A stretch of DNA of 64,000 nt from Austropuccinia psidii (taxonomy: Eukaryota; Basidiomycota; Pucciniomycetes; Pucciniales; Sphaerophragmiaceae), in assembly GCA_023105745.1 (NCBI GenBank), contig JALGQZ010000003.1:42618185-42682184 (forward strand), read 5' to 3'. The notes under the pieces were generated by a model. That model searched no databases. It was not told where the DNA came from and saw only the letters and a list, made by a program, of their open reading frames with translations. The first letter of the stretch is position 1, and every line of letters begins with the position of its first letter. This document shows, piece by piece, positions 1 through 10,752 of the stretch. Both the position numbers and the translations under genes were made by a program.

Positions 1-159
1 GATGAGGAGGAAGAGTAAGAAGAAATTGGAACTGTGCTGAAGGTAATCCCTCCTTCTTATCACCAATATTTGGATTTATTATCAAAGGTGAAAGCAGAGA
101 AACTTCCTCCACACCACACCTGTGATCATCATATCAAACTGGAGGGTCTTTTACCTCCA
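1..159 (+). pseudogene. Element C pol, left fragment (Tf2-like Gypsy, just before the RT domain)
   Basis: Frame 1 reads the linker that precedes the reverse transcriptase core in Tf2-type Gypsy elements: a proline and tyrosine run near codon 17, then LPPH and a DHHIKLE stretch. There is an in-frame TAA at bases 16-18. The frame stops making sense at base 160, where element B's LTR begins, and resumes without a shift at 20505. The gene is therefore split by B and is also damaged by the stop. Everything upstream (gag and protease of C) lies left of the window. Confidence 0.8.
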
Positions 160-2024
160 TGTGAGCCTTGAGGTATATTTTACATACCCAAATAGGCCAC
201 AATTATCTTTAAAAAGAAATTCTTAGCTATGCATAACCAATAAGTCATGCATATATTCAAAATTTACCATTTTTTATTTCAGGAAAGATGAATAGCTTTT
301 TATTGAGTAAGTAAATTCATGGATTTAAGGCCAGATTTGGATTCTACACAAAATTTCACCTAGGATAGCTCCATAGAGTTAATAAGCTTAAATAAACTCT
401 TTGAAGTGGTAATATGGAAAGTACTTCAATAGCACATAAAAGATCCATGAAAATATTTGTTTTTCTCCATTTCATGCCAAAATGATGGGAATGTGAGAAA
501 TCCCATGTTACATATACACTAAAAATAGTGTTATGCATGTTTGTGGCACTTAATATTATGGTATTTGTACATACACCTTTGGTACACTCATGGTGGATAT
601 CTCATTTTAAGCCTGAATTTCTATTTTGATGTAAAAAATAGTCAAGGGGAACAAAAGGCATCAAAGAGAGCCAGGGTACCAAACTTCTGAGGCCTCTGAG
701 GTGTGGATAGCTCCAAATATTAGATCCATGGCTGCTCTTGGCCCAATTATTATACTAAGACCTTTTGGGAAGTTGTTTACCAAGTCAAAACTTCATTATA
801 TCATAATAAAAAAGCAAATAAGCTGCTATTTTGACTTGCTGAGGAGGTAAAGAGCAACTTAGACTCATGTAACCATGTCAATTATTAATGATTCTCCATT
901 TATAAACCCTAAAAGAGGAATTAAATCCCTTTTTAGACTAGTATCCATTGATTTACCTCATAGCAACCAGCCATGTAGTGCTATTTGCAATTCTATGTAG
1001 AAATGAGGTAAAAACTTCAAAAATTCATTAAAAATACAATTCTTAATGAATCTTTCTGAAACTCTCCGGACCAATTGAGAACTGTAGAGTTCATATAAAA
1101 ACCAAAAATAATTATACTTCTATAGGTAAAATTAAAGGTTTTACTTACAGTCCATTTTTGATGATTCCACGTGAAACACTGAATCTTTAAAAATTCACAG
1201 AAAATACACTCTGTGATGAAATTTCCAATAAAATTGATAACTTTGAGAAATCAATCATTTCTTTGGAATAAAAGAAGATTTACAGTTTTTACTCCTTTTA
1301 TTCTTAACCATAAATGGGTTGGTAGTCATGTAAAAGCATCAATTAAGTGATTATGATAATCTTATGTGACAACAAATGATGCAATCAATAATTCAAAAAG
1401 TCTTATTGTTTTCTCACTCACTGTTTTTCATTTCTCTCAATGGCATGCCTCTTTGAGCTGTCTTCGAGTTAAAAGAGGCCTCCTCTTGCTGGTTTTTTAC
1501 AAATAATCACATTACTCACTTATACCTTTATTACCAACAAGTAAGCATTAGTTATAATTTTTCTTAAGTGTTTCATTCTTTCAGAATAAATCAGAAAGAC
1601 TTTAAATCATAGAAAATGAACAATATATTGCTCTAATACTGTTATAAATCCATTTTGATCCATTAAATTCACAATTATCTGTCAAATTTCTCTTCTATTA
1701 TGTTTGATAAGTTCTTTGGAGTATTAGTGAGTGATTTATCTTAAATTCTTAAATTTTTTCTCCAGTAATTGTTTCCTTAAATAATTACATTTATAATTAT
1801 TCTTGCAAGAGATAATTTTATTATTGAATACTTCTTGTAATTAATTCTAGTAGACAATTACTGCTTACTGTTATAATCACGAGTAGTGTATAACAAGTGA
1901 AAGACATAATTAATTAATTAATTAACTCTTGTTATAATGATCTTAATATTATATTTCATAAGAAGAGTCATAGTACTGTTGATTAATAATAATACTATCA
2001 ACAGTTTTATAGACCCATATTACA
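160..2024 (+). repeat. Element B 5' LTR (1865 bp)
   Basis: It starts TGTGAGCCTTGAGGTAT and ends in TTACA, giving the TG..CA ends of an LTR. The same sequence recurs at 18615-20499 (B 3' LTR) and 51521-53439 (solo LTR), and more distantly from 40765. Landmarks shared by the copies are the GAGGCCTCTGAGG block near 690 and the terminal ATATTATCAACAGTTT-type stretch. No coding capacity is seen. Confidence 0.92.
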
Positions 2025-2523
2025 TTTGGGGGCCTGCACATGATTTTAACCAGAGGTTTGGATATAATCATATTTTAGACTTCATTTTTGTGTTCTAAAA
2101 ACCACTATACCTACCACATCTTACATTTGGGGCCTGGCCATGTTTTTTTAATCTTATACCCTTAATTAATATATTTTTAAGTTCTGAAATAGATTAATTT
2201 AATTATTTTTTCTTTCAATTTGAAGTTAAAACTATTTTTCTTTTTGAAATGGTCTTAAGATCTTTTTCATTGAGGAATTTGGTTTAATTTTATACTGTTT
2301 TTACACGTGGCTTTTTCACATCCAAAAACTTATAAAATTATCCTTTGAGTTACTCTGAATTAATTTTGATTCAAAATCTTGAATTTTAATTGTTTTTTTC
2401 TCGAAAAAGAGTAATTTTTTGATATTAAAAAAACACATAAAAAATATTAAAAATATTTTGAAAGTATAAAAAAAATAATCTTCTTTTATCAAATTTTTTT
2501 CTCTAGTGTCTTTAATCAAATAC
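2025..2523 (+). other. Element B primer-binding region and leader
   Basis: Directly after the LTR comes TTTGGGGGCC, which has a near-identical counterpart right after A's LTR (minus strand, from 10752) and a G-rich TTGGGGGG match in D (48891). A primer-binding site is therefore likely here, although I cannot name the tRNA. The LTR end plus this site is repeated about 99 bp downstream (2114-2142). The region ends in a pyrimidine run followed by TAG and TGTC at about 2505-2515, which resembles a 3' splice site also found at the start of gag in A and D. Element A then interrupts the sequence. Confidence 0.55.
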
Positions 2524-4330
2524 TGTAAGGTGTGGATATGAAACTTTGATTAAAAATCAAGTACTTTTCCTGTCCTCAAAATTTGTATAAGGTAAAATTC
2601 AGTTAAAAATAGTATGAAATATTATTTTTAAGAAAAAACATGCCGATTTTATTGTTTATAACTTTATTAGTATAAAACAATAATATTATAAAAATTTATT
2701 GTTTTACCAACAATAAAAATTTATCCAAAAAATACTCTACAAGAGATATTTTAAGGCTACAAAAGAAATTTCTTCAAGAGCAATTTCAATTGGAATTAAT
2801 TGAGCAAAGAACTGCAAGCAATTAATTAAAGACCAAAGTCTTTAAAAAGAATATTAAAGAGAAAACACGCCCAAAAGTGACCAAAGTGAATTTGGAAACA
2901 AAGTGACAAAGTTTACAGTGATGAAAGATGCTTTAATTCACTTTTGGGGTGGTTCAGGGGTAAAAATGATTATAATGATTTTTTTCACGTGGTTAAAAGG
3001 ATTAAAATGATTTAAAAATGGTGGTTGGAATCTTTTATTGATTGGTTTAACAGTGTTTAAACTAATTAATAAAAGGAAAAGATTCTAACATGAAGAGAAA
3101 AGTGGGGCAAAGAAGACATTCTTTTATAGCCATCAATTCTCTTACTCCAAAAGTAAAATTTACTCTTGTCAGTAGTGAAAAACAGTCTGACAACAGAAAA
3201 GCCAATTATGGCATCATTGAACCCTGGTTTAGACCAAAAAGGGCTGGTTTAAGCCATTTTTAGCCATTTTATACCCTTAAATCAGCCATTACTATAGCAA
3301 TACCAGGCCTAGAGCCTTCAAAACACATCAGAATGTGTGTAAGAGGCGTAGAAACCAGTAAAAACCTTTTTTACTATGGTTGTTTTATCTTAAGGGTAGT
3401 TTTACCCTCTTGGCAACAGCTAAAACTACCCCAGTTGGTATCAAAACCTCATCATCAATTGAGTCCACAGACCCTGTAACTCAATTCCAGGCCAAAAGTG
3501 ATGAACTTTTGCGTGAATTTTGACATCCCACGCCTGTCAGCAAGGATTTTGGGGGTCTAGCTCCCCCTTAGAGCTGGAGTTCCTTTTCCCCCTCAAATTT
3601 AATCTTTCCAATTTATTTTTCCTTTAATTCCTCACCATGTATTATACTTATAACTTACATATGTAATTCAATTCAATTGTACAGTATAATACAGTAATAA
3701 TTGACACCTCATATGTAAATCAAAGTTCACTTATGTAATACACACGCACATTTTCACATTTTAATTGAATTCAATTGAAAATACTTCAATTCCTCATAAC
3801 TTCTAAACTAAACACAACACCTCAATTTTAACACAAAAATTGATGGTTAACACCACATGTGGTGTGAATTAAATTAAGGTTTTGAGGATTTTCAACTTTT
3901 GTATTGAAAATACTAAAGACTTAATTTAAGCTTATTTAGAGTTGAGTTACAAGAATTTCACTCAGAGGTGACCCCACCTGATTTTTTATGAGGAATCCAA
4001 TGGGGAAATAAATTTTATATGTTTAGTTATTGGATAAAAAGTTATAATAAATTTTATTTAATTTTTTTCCAAATTTATTTATTTTTTCACAATTTTGTTA
4101 AAATTTCATTTTTACTTAATTTTTTCAAGTATAAATGTAATTTCATAATCTCAAAATTTGATGTAATTTTATTTTTAAATTGTAATTAATTTTTTTATTT
4201 TGAATATAATTTTATATTCGTATTTTGATTTTTATTTTAATAATATAAATAAATTTATTTTATTTATATTAATATGTTAATTTTGTATTTGTGGTCTTTT
4301 GGGTATATGAAATTACCTCTAAGGCTCACA
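2524..4330 (-). repeat. Element A 3' LTR (1807 bp)
   Basis: On the minus strand it begins TGTGAGCCTTAGAGG and ends CCACACCTTACA. It is nearly the same as 10753-12571; the second copy carries an extra ten-base TAGCCATTTT unit and scattered substitutions. It contains the 16-bp palindrome at 3850-3865. Related LTRs lie at 26383-28167 and 43266-45049. Confidence 0.95.
3850..3865. promoter_or_regulatory. 16-bp perfect palindrome in A-family LTR
   Basis: ACACCACATGTGGTGT is its own reverse complement and holds an E-box-like CACATGTG core. The same 16 bases stand in all four A-family LTRs of the window, including the most diverged ones. It is probably a transcription-factor site of the LTR promoter; this is inference from conservation only. 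Confidence 0.5.
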
Positions 4331-4341
4331 TTCCCTCCCCC
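4331..4341 (-). promoter_or_regulatory. Element A polypurine tract
   Basis: On the minus strand GGGGGAGGGAA lies directly against the start of the 3' LTR, 12 bases after the pol stop codon. It is the expected primer for plus-strand DNA synthesis. B (18603-18614) and D (63272-63283) have a matching purine run in the same place. Confidence 0.75.
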
Positions 4342-4353
4342 TAAAAAGGAATA

Positions 4354-7300
4354 TTACTTTGTAATATTGGTGTTTCTAGTGTGTCTGAATCTCCTGAGGA
4401 GTTTGGTAGCTTCTGGTATATCCTTTTCTTCTAACCATTCATCTTCACAAGTTGGGTCACTGTACCTAACAAGGTATTCCCTTACTTTCTTGGTTCTTAA
4501 TTTCCTTTCTTTAAGAACTTTGGTAATTTTCTTAGTACCAGATGTCTCAATAGGAGGTATAACTTGGGGAATCTTATTCCTCAAGGGAAATTTCTCAGCA
4601 TCACTAGATTTATATGGCTTTATCAAGCTTACTGGAAATGTAGGGTGCTTATTGCTAAGTTCTTCAGATAACTCTACTTCAACAGCATTTTCTCCATGGA
4701 GGGCCTTAATCACAAAAGGTCCTGCAAAGGAGTCTTTCAGCTTTTTACATCCTTTGATGTTATTGAAGTTAGTGGTGGATACAAGAACTAGGTCCCCCAC
4801 TTTGAAATCTGGAGTTGCATGTGATTTATCCCATTTGTCTTTAGCATATGCAAAAGAGTCCTCCATGCATCTCACTGCATGCTTTCTAGCTTTGTCTAGC
4901 ATTCCTTTGAAGCTAGCAGCTGTGGGATGTATTTCAATTAAGTCTTTCCTCAAGGAATCTTGGGGTAACTTGGGGTTCCATCCTTTTTCTAGAATAGCAG
5001 GAGTCTGATTGGTACTGGCATGGATTGATGTTTTATATGCCAATTCCAGTGCTGGTAACAGAGTACACCAATCATGGGTAAATCCATCACAATCTTTGAA
5101 TTCAAGGCCATATGCACAAAATCTTCTCACCATGTCCTCTAAGGTTTGGATCATTCTTTCAGCCAGGCCATCAGTTTGTGGGTGGTAGGCTGTAGAGAAA
5201 GACAGTTTAGTGCCAAATAATTGGTGAAGATTTGTCCATAGTGCTGAAGTGAATTTGGGATCTCTATCACTGATGATATTTGTAAATATCCCAGTCCATG
5301 ACACTACTCTATTCCATATCAGAAGAACTGTATCCATGGCTGTATCATCTTTGTGACATGGTAAAAAGATTGGGGTTTTACTGAATCTGTCCACAATTAC
5401 TAGGCAAGCATTATAGCTTCTGTCACCTCCTGGTGGTAGGCCAGTTACCCAATCCATATGGACAATTTCCCAAGGTCTGTTTGGTTCTTGGATTTTTATC
5501 ATATCTCCAAGTCTTTTGCCCGTGGATTTATTTGCCTTTTGGCATCTGTCACAGGTTTTGCAATACTCTGCAACATCTCTCTGCCACATTGGCCACCATA
5601 TGCAGGTCTTTACTTTTTCCCTTGTTCTGTCTTCAGACAGATGTCCTGAAAAGGGACTATCATGGCATTCTTTTAGTACAAGATTGATTAATGACCTGTC
5701 TACAACTGTCATGACACATGTGTGCTTGGGTCTGTGGTAAATTATACCATCCAGTAGGTGAAATCTTCCTTCATCATAAGATTTCCTCCATACTTCATCC
5801 AAGGCATGTATAAGAGAGTTGTCTTTACAGTCTTTGTTAAGTAATTGGCATAAGATGCTACAATTCTTATCTTGAGTGTCACTACTTCTGACTTCTTCAA
5901 AGAAGGTGGTGTTCAAGTCTGTAACACTTATTCCTTCTATTGGAATTTGTGGTGAAGCTTCTTCTGGAACATAAGAAGGATTATCAATATTATTTGGTAA
6001 TGGCCATCTGCTTAGTCTATCTGCATTCTTATGAATATTCCCATCCTTATGAACAATAGTCATATTGCCTCTGTATTCTTGTATGGCTATTTGCCATCTG
6101 AGCATGTGTCTGTTAGGTGTTTTCATGTTCAAAAGTGATTTGACAGCTGTACAATCTGTTATTACTTCAAAAACACATCCCTCTAAGAAGTAGTTCAATT
6201 TCTCCAAGGCCCAGACAAGGCACAGACATTCCATCTGACTTGCTCCATATCTGGCTTCAGTTGGTTTGAGTTGTCTGGATATGAAACATATGGGTCCTTC
6301 TACAGGCTTATCATTTATGATCTGAACTTGGTGAAGTGCAGCACCTAGTCCATTCCCTGATGCATAAATATACAGTTTGAAAGGCAATTTAAAGTCTGGC
6401 ATCAGTAAGAGTGGAGCAGTGGTCAATGCTTCTCTTAGAGACTCAAAAGCTTTGACTCTGTCAACAGTCATCTCAAACACTGTGTCTTTGTCACACAACT
6501 TATAAAGTGGTCTTGCTATGGATGCACAATCTTTAATGTGTTGTCTGTACTATCCTGCAAAACCTAAGAATGACTGAATTTCCTTCTTATTCTGAGGCAT
6601 GGGTTTTAACAATACTGCTGCAACTTTGTTTTTGTCAATTCCAAGGGACAAACCAGATACAACATGTCCTAGTGCTTTAAGTTCTTTAAATCCAAAATGA
6701 CATTTCTTCAAGGAGATTTTCATGTTTACTGATTGGAATTTTGTCAAAACTCTTGATAATCTGTACATGTGCTCCTCCCAAGTCTTTGAACAGATAATAA
6801 TGTCATCAATGTAAATGATTAACCATCCCTCTGAGAGTTCTTCAGGGAAGATTTCATTCATCATTCTTTGGAAGTGTGAAGGTGCATTTTTGATACCAAA
6901 GGGCAACCTTAAGTATTCATACACTCCACAATGAACAATAATTCTCAAGTATTTTCTTGCTCTTGGTGTTACCACATTTTGATGGAATCCTTTAAGGGCA
7001 TCCATAGTGGCTATATACACTGCTTGAGATATTTGAGTAAGGGCAATTTGGATTTTTGTTATTGGGTATCTGTCTGGAACAGTGTAAGTGTTCAGAGCTC
7101 TAAAGTCCCCAACCATTCTGGATTTTCCATTATGCCATGCCACTATGACTGATGTAGTTATTTCTACTTCCTCATTGTGGCCTACTTTTCTTATTACACC
7201 AAGGTCCAGAAGTTCTTTGATATGAATTTCTAGATCTTCTCTTGATTTTGGACTTGCTGGATAAGCAGGTCTTCTTAAGAGTGGTGGATAAGGTCTCTCA

Positions 7301-9618
7301 ATGTTAAGAATGATGTCAACTTCATGACCAATAATTGCTCCCAGAGGTTCTTTGTCTATAGCAAATGCTCCTCTGTGGTCATACAAAAGGGAAGAAAGTT
7401 CATTTTCTTGTTTATCAGTCAGATGAAGGCTTATTTCAGCCTCATTTAACTGTTCAGACTTGAATTTCTCTAACTCTAAGTTGACTGGTGACACTTTGTT
7501 TACTGTAATTTGTCTTTTAAATGGTAAAAAGGCAAATTTCTGGAGCTTATTGTCCCCAATTGTAAAGTATCTGTCTTTGTTATTATGTAAATCTATCCCA
7601 TACATGATTAAATAGTCATTTCCCAATATAAAATGGGTACTAGAGCAATTTTCCATAACAACAAATTCAACTGTGATCCTTAAATTCCCATTTATGTGTG
7701 GGAATATTACATTGGTCTCAAATATTCCTAATTCTTTCATTGGGTTACTTGCACTGTTTAATTTTATACCATCAATTGGTAACAATTGGTCTTCAAAATT
7801 TGGTACACAAGTCTTAAGAAAAGATTTCCCAACACAAGAGCAGAAGGCTCCTGGGTCAAGCAAAAGTTTGGTGGGCTTGTTGTCAATCACCACTTCTGTT
7901 ATACAGGAATTACCAGCTGTATAACCTTTTCCTCTGTTTGGTTTGGTCTTCATAGGTTGTGCATCTTGAACTTTTGATAAATCAACTTGACCATTGCTCA
8001 ATTGTTGTAAGTGGGGATAAGATTCCATGATGTCAAAAGTGGCATTAATATTTTCTATATCTTTTGAAGATTCAGAAAATATGGATGACTTATCATCTGA
8101 ATTGTCTTCAATTATGTCTTCTTTTTCAACATCTGGTCCCTTTTCAATGTCAATTTCATTGATTTTCCCCCTTTTTGGACATGTATTGGCTAAATGGGTG
8201 GTGCTTTGGCAAATATGGCATTTTCTGACTGTATCTGCAGATTTATATTTAATATTACTAGAATTTTCTTTGGGGTTTTTGTCCACAGAATCTTTCCAAG
8301 GTGTATTAAACCTTGTTTTGAGATTCACCCTACTAGAATCAATTTTGGTTCTTGTGGTTACTTCTTCTAGTATATTGATAATATCCTCTGATGAAGATTG
8401 TTCAGTAGTCCTGCTTTTGACATCATGCTCTAAGTCACCTCCACATTGTCTCAGAATTTTTCTATGGATCATAAATTCTGACATGTCAGGATATAATGCT
8501 GTTAATCTGTCCTTTTGTTGGCAAAACCATGGTAAAGCTTTGTCTTTATCAGCATTAAATTTGGCAGATTCAAAGGCTGTTTCAACTTTAAAACTCCAAG
8601 CATCATTTGCCCATTTGTTGAAGATTTGGGCTTTCCACCAAGTCCAACTCTGGTGTCCATGTGCTTGTCTTATTTTGATGTACCATCTGTGAGCTGATCT
8701 GGTAAACAAGGTGTTAAACCTGGCTGTTACCAATCTGTCTGGTAATTAAAAATCCTCTTTGATCATGTCAATACCTCTAATGAATCCCATATGGTCATAC
8801 TCTCCTTCACCACTGAAGTGAGGCCATTCTTTGAGTTTTGGAACTTCTTTCAAGAGTGCTTGGCCCATTGATGGTTCCAAGTTATGAAAAGAAGTGGATA
8901 ATTCATTTTTTAATTGTGAATTATCGGGATCCAATACTTGTGGATTTGAAATTCTTGTGCCCTCATTTTGATTTAGAGGTGTAGACATTCTTGGTAAGGT
9001 GTTCAGTATTTGTTCAATGTCATTCATTTTACTGTTGCTACACCTTTGGGAATTTCTGTATTCATGTTGGAAGCTTTGTATTAAATTTATTACTTCAATT
9101 TTATACATGTCTTCCTTATGTGTCAGCTCTTGCCATACCTCTGTCTGTCTTGTATTATCAGCAGTGACTTGATTCAATTTCATTGATAATTTTGATACTT
9201 CTTCTTGTGAAGCATCAAAACACTTTTTCAAGGCAATGGTATATGTCTTTACTTCAGTAAATGAATTTGAAATGGCATCAAGGACTTTCTTGTTATCTGT
9301 TTTGATAATATTTATGGCTTGTTTAATTCTTGTTTCAATTATGTCATCAATATTGAATTTAGAATATTTATCTGTTAATTCTTTAATAATGGCAGATTGT
9401 TCATTTATTTTATTGTTAGAAGAATTATCATTATTGGAATTTTTAATTGTTCTTAAAACTTTTTCAAAACACATAAGTGTTTCATTAATTTGGCACAGAC
9501 TCAGGTTGTTTGTTTTAATGTTGTTACAAATGGTTTCATTTTTGTCAGAAAGATGTTTTTTCACGTCATTTATAGCATTATACAACTCTGGGATGGAATC
9601 AAATATGTCAGAAATCAT
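4354..9618 (-). pseudogene. Element A gag-pol ORF2 (capsid, zinc knuckle, PR, RT, RNase H, IN, chromodomain-like tail)
   Basis: One minus-strand frame of 1755 codons runs from the ATG at 9618 to the stop at 4354, broken only by TAA at 8746-8748 and TAG at 6550-6552. Order by codon: a coiled N-terminal part, a capsid-like region rich in Trp (about 290-420), a CCHC zinc knuckle CX2CX4HX4C (about 467), and an aspartic protease with DPG instead of DTG/DSG (7849-7857). Then come RT with an intact YIDD (6802-6813), RNase H in which the first catalytic Asp is Tyr (YIYASG), and integrase with an HHCC zinc finger. The integrase D, D and E residues lie in HMDW, SDRDPK and GLAERM (codons about 1388, 1452 and 1489). 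The last 50 codons resemble a chromodomain (EYLVRY..DEWLEE). The start overlaps the stop of ORF1 as ATGA. I recognise this family as abundant in Austropuccinia. Confidence 0.93.
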
Positions 9619-10516
9619 TTCTGGAATCTTAATCTGTCTTCCTCCTTCTTCTGTAATTCCATCATGGTTCTGGCCATCTGAAATACATTTTCCATGGCAT
9701 CCTGCTGAATCTTTGGGATTCTGTAGCCCTGGCTGTAAGGTTTTGGGGCTGGGCCTTCCCTTTGCCCTTGTTTGGAGTTTGTGGCTGCTTTTTCACGTTG
9801 GAATTGCTGCTGCTGGCCACTGGGGCTGTTTTTGGCACTGGTTTGGGTGGTGGAGGGTTGTTTTTCCTCCATTCTAGTGTCAAAAGCATCATGTTTTTCT
9901 TCTCCATCAATGGATGCCATCCATTGAGCAATTTGCAAGTGTTGGGATGGCCCAAGAATTTTCTTACTGTCAGGTAAGAATTCATGCAATTCTTCCACAG
10001 ATCTGCAAGGATCTGGTACTCCTTGAATTGAAGTGCATTGTTGTATGCACTGTGGCTGGCTTTGTATATGTCCACAGAGGCTTGTTGTGGCGGTGTCAGC
10101 TCTTTTTGAAGGTAAAATAGTATTATCAGCTTCAGAATGACCCAATTTAGTTGTTTGGAAGTCATCAACTGACCCTTTTCCTTCTGTACCTGGTTGGCCT
10201 CTGCCATAATCACGTCTATTACCTTTTTGGGAGCTGCTTGAGGGGTTGTAGCTGGCTCCTGACCTGGTTGAAGGCATAATTATGGTTTAAAAAAGGCTTA
10301 AAATAGTATTTTTACATCAAAAAACTTACTATTGGCCAAATTCTTAGCTTTCTGAAGAGTATTACTTATGTCCAAGTTAATTAATTCAGAAGATATTGGT
10401 TCAGGTTGATTATTTTGAGTCACAATTACAGTACTATTATGGTCTGAATTAATAGTGCTTGCAGGAACAATGCTGGTGACTGTTGAGGCTGTTTCGAATT
10501 TTTCTTGTCTTACCAT
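9615..10516 (-). pseudogene. Element A gag ORF1, two exons
   Basis: Exon 1 runs 10516-10330, starting at ATG with codons MVRQEKF. A 66-bp intron follows, and exon 2 begins at 10263. Splicing gives one frame that stays open from 10261 down to the stop at 9662. That frame matches B's ORF1: both have an aromatic-rich helix with LWK..N.YL, then K/R-F(L/V)G, then L..GW.PL, then a Pro/Lys/Gln-rich tract. Near 9739-9755 the resemblance to B moves to another frame, which carries YRI.K, then D.VF.MART.ME, and stops at 9615-9617. So this copy has a 1-nt indel there, or a frameshift is used. The stop TGA overlaps the ATG of ORF2. A competing open frame starting MPSTRSG at 10277 begins inside the proposed intron. 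The likely role is an N-terminal Gag or matrix protein. Confidence 0.65.
10264..10329 (-). other. Predicted intron in element A gag ORF1 (66 bp)
   Basis: The donor is a perfect GTAAGT (plus-strand 10324-10329) and the acceptor is CAACCAG ending at 10264. Exon 1 leaves one base (A) and exon 2 supplies GT, so the frame is kept across the junction. The ATG of the competing MPSTRSG frame lies inside the intron. B has a comparable GT..AG intron at 12704-12750. Confidence 0.65.
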
Positions 10517-10752
10517 GTTGTCAGACACTAAAATTAATGAAAAAGCCAATTAATTAAGTAAAAAAAAGGTTATTTCAAAAAAGAAATAAAAATATAAGCC
10601 TCACTTATAATATGAAAAAAAGTTATTTTTTATGGATTTTTTGAATTATAAGTATTTTGTATATGTTTTTGAATTTTTCAATATAAGAAAAAAGATTTAA
10701 AAAGAGTAAAAAAAATATGTCACAGGTAAAATATCACGGCTGGGCCCCCAAA
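10517..10752 (-). other. Element A primer-binding region and leader
   Basis: Directly after the 5' LTR on the minus strand comes TTTGGGGGCCCAGCCGTG, the likely primer-binding site. An AT-rich leader follows and ends with TTTTAG and TGTCTGACAAC just before the ORF1 ATG. That acceptor-like motif is shared with B (about 2505-2515) and D (about 49350-49360). Confidence 0.5.

Noticed and set aside
4274..5008. 244-codon plus-strand frame
   Set aside because: It is antisense to the integrase and chromodomain part of element A's pol, has no domain of its own and is only the mirror of a long coding frame.
8027..8692. 221-codon plus-strand frame
   Set aside because: It is the antisense shadow of A's capsid and zinc-knuckle region. 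The hydrophobic composition comes from complementing Lys/Asn/Glu codons.
9236..9877. 213-codon plus-strand frame with hydrophobic stretches
   Set aside because: It is the antisense shadow across the A ORF1/ORF2 junction, not a membrane protein.
9615..10277. MPSTRSG.. frame as the true gag start of element A
   Set aside because: Its ATG lies inside the predicted intron and its first 150 or so codons show no resemblance to B's gag. Only the last 45 or so codons match B. It is kept as part of ORF1 at that end only.
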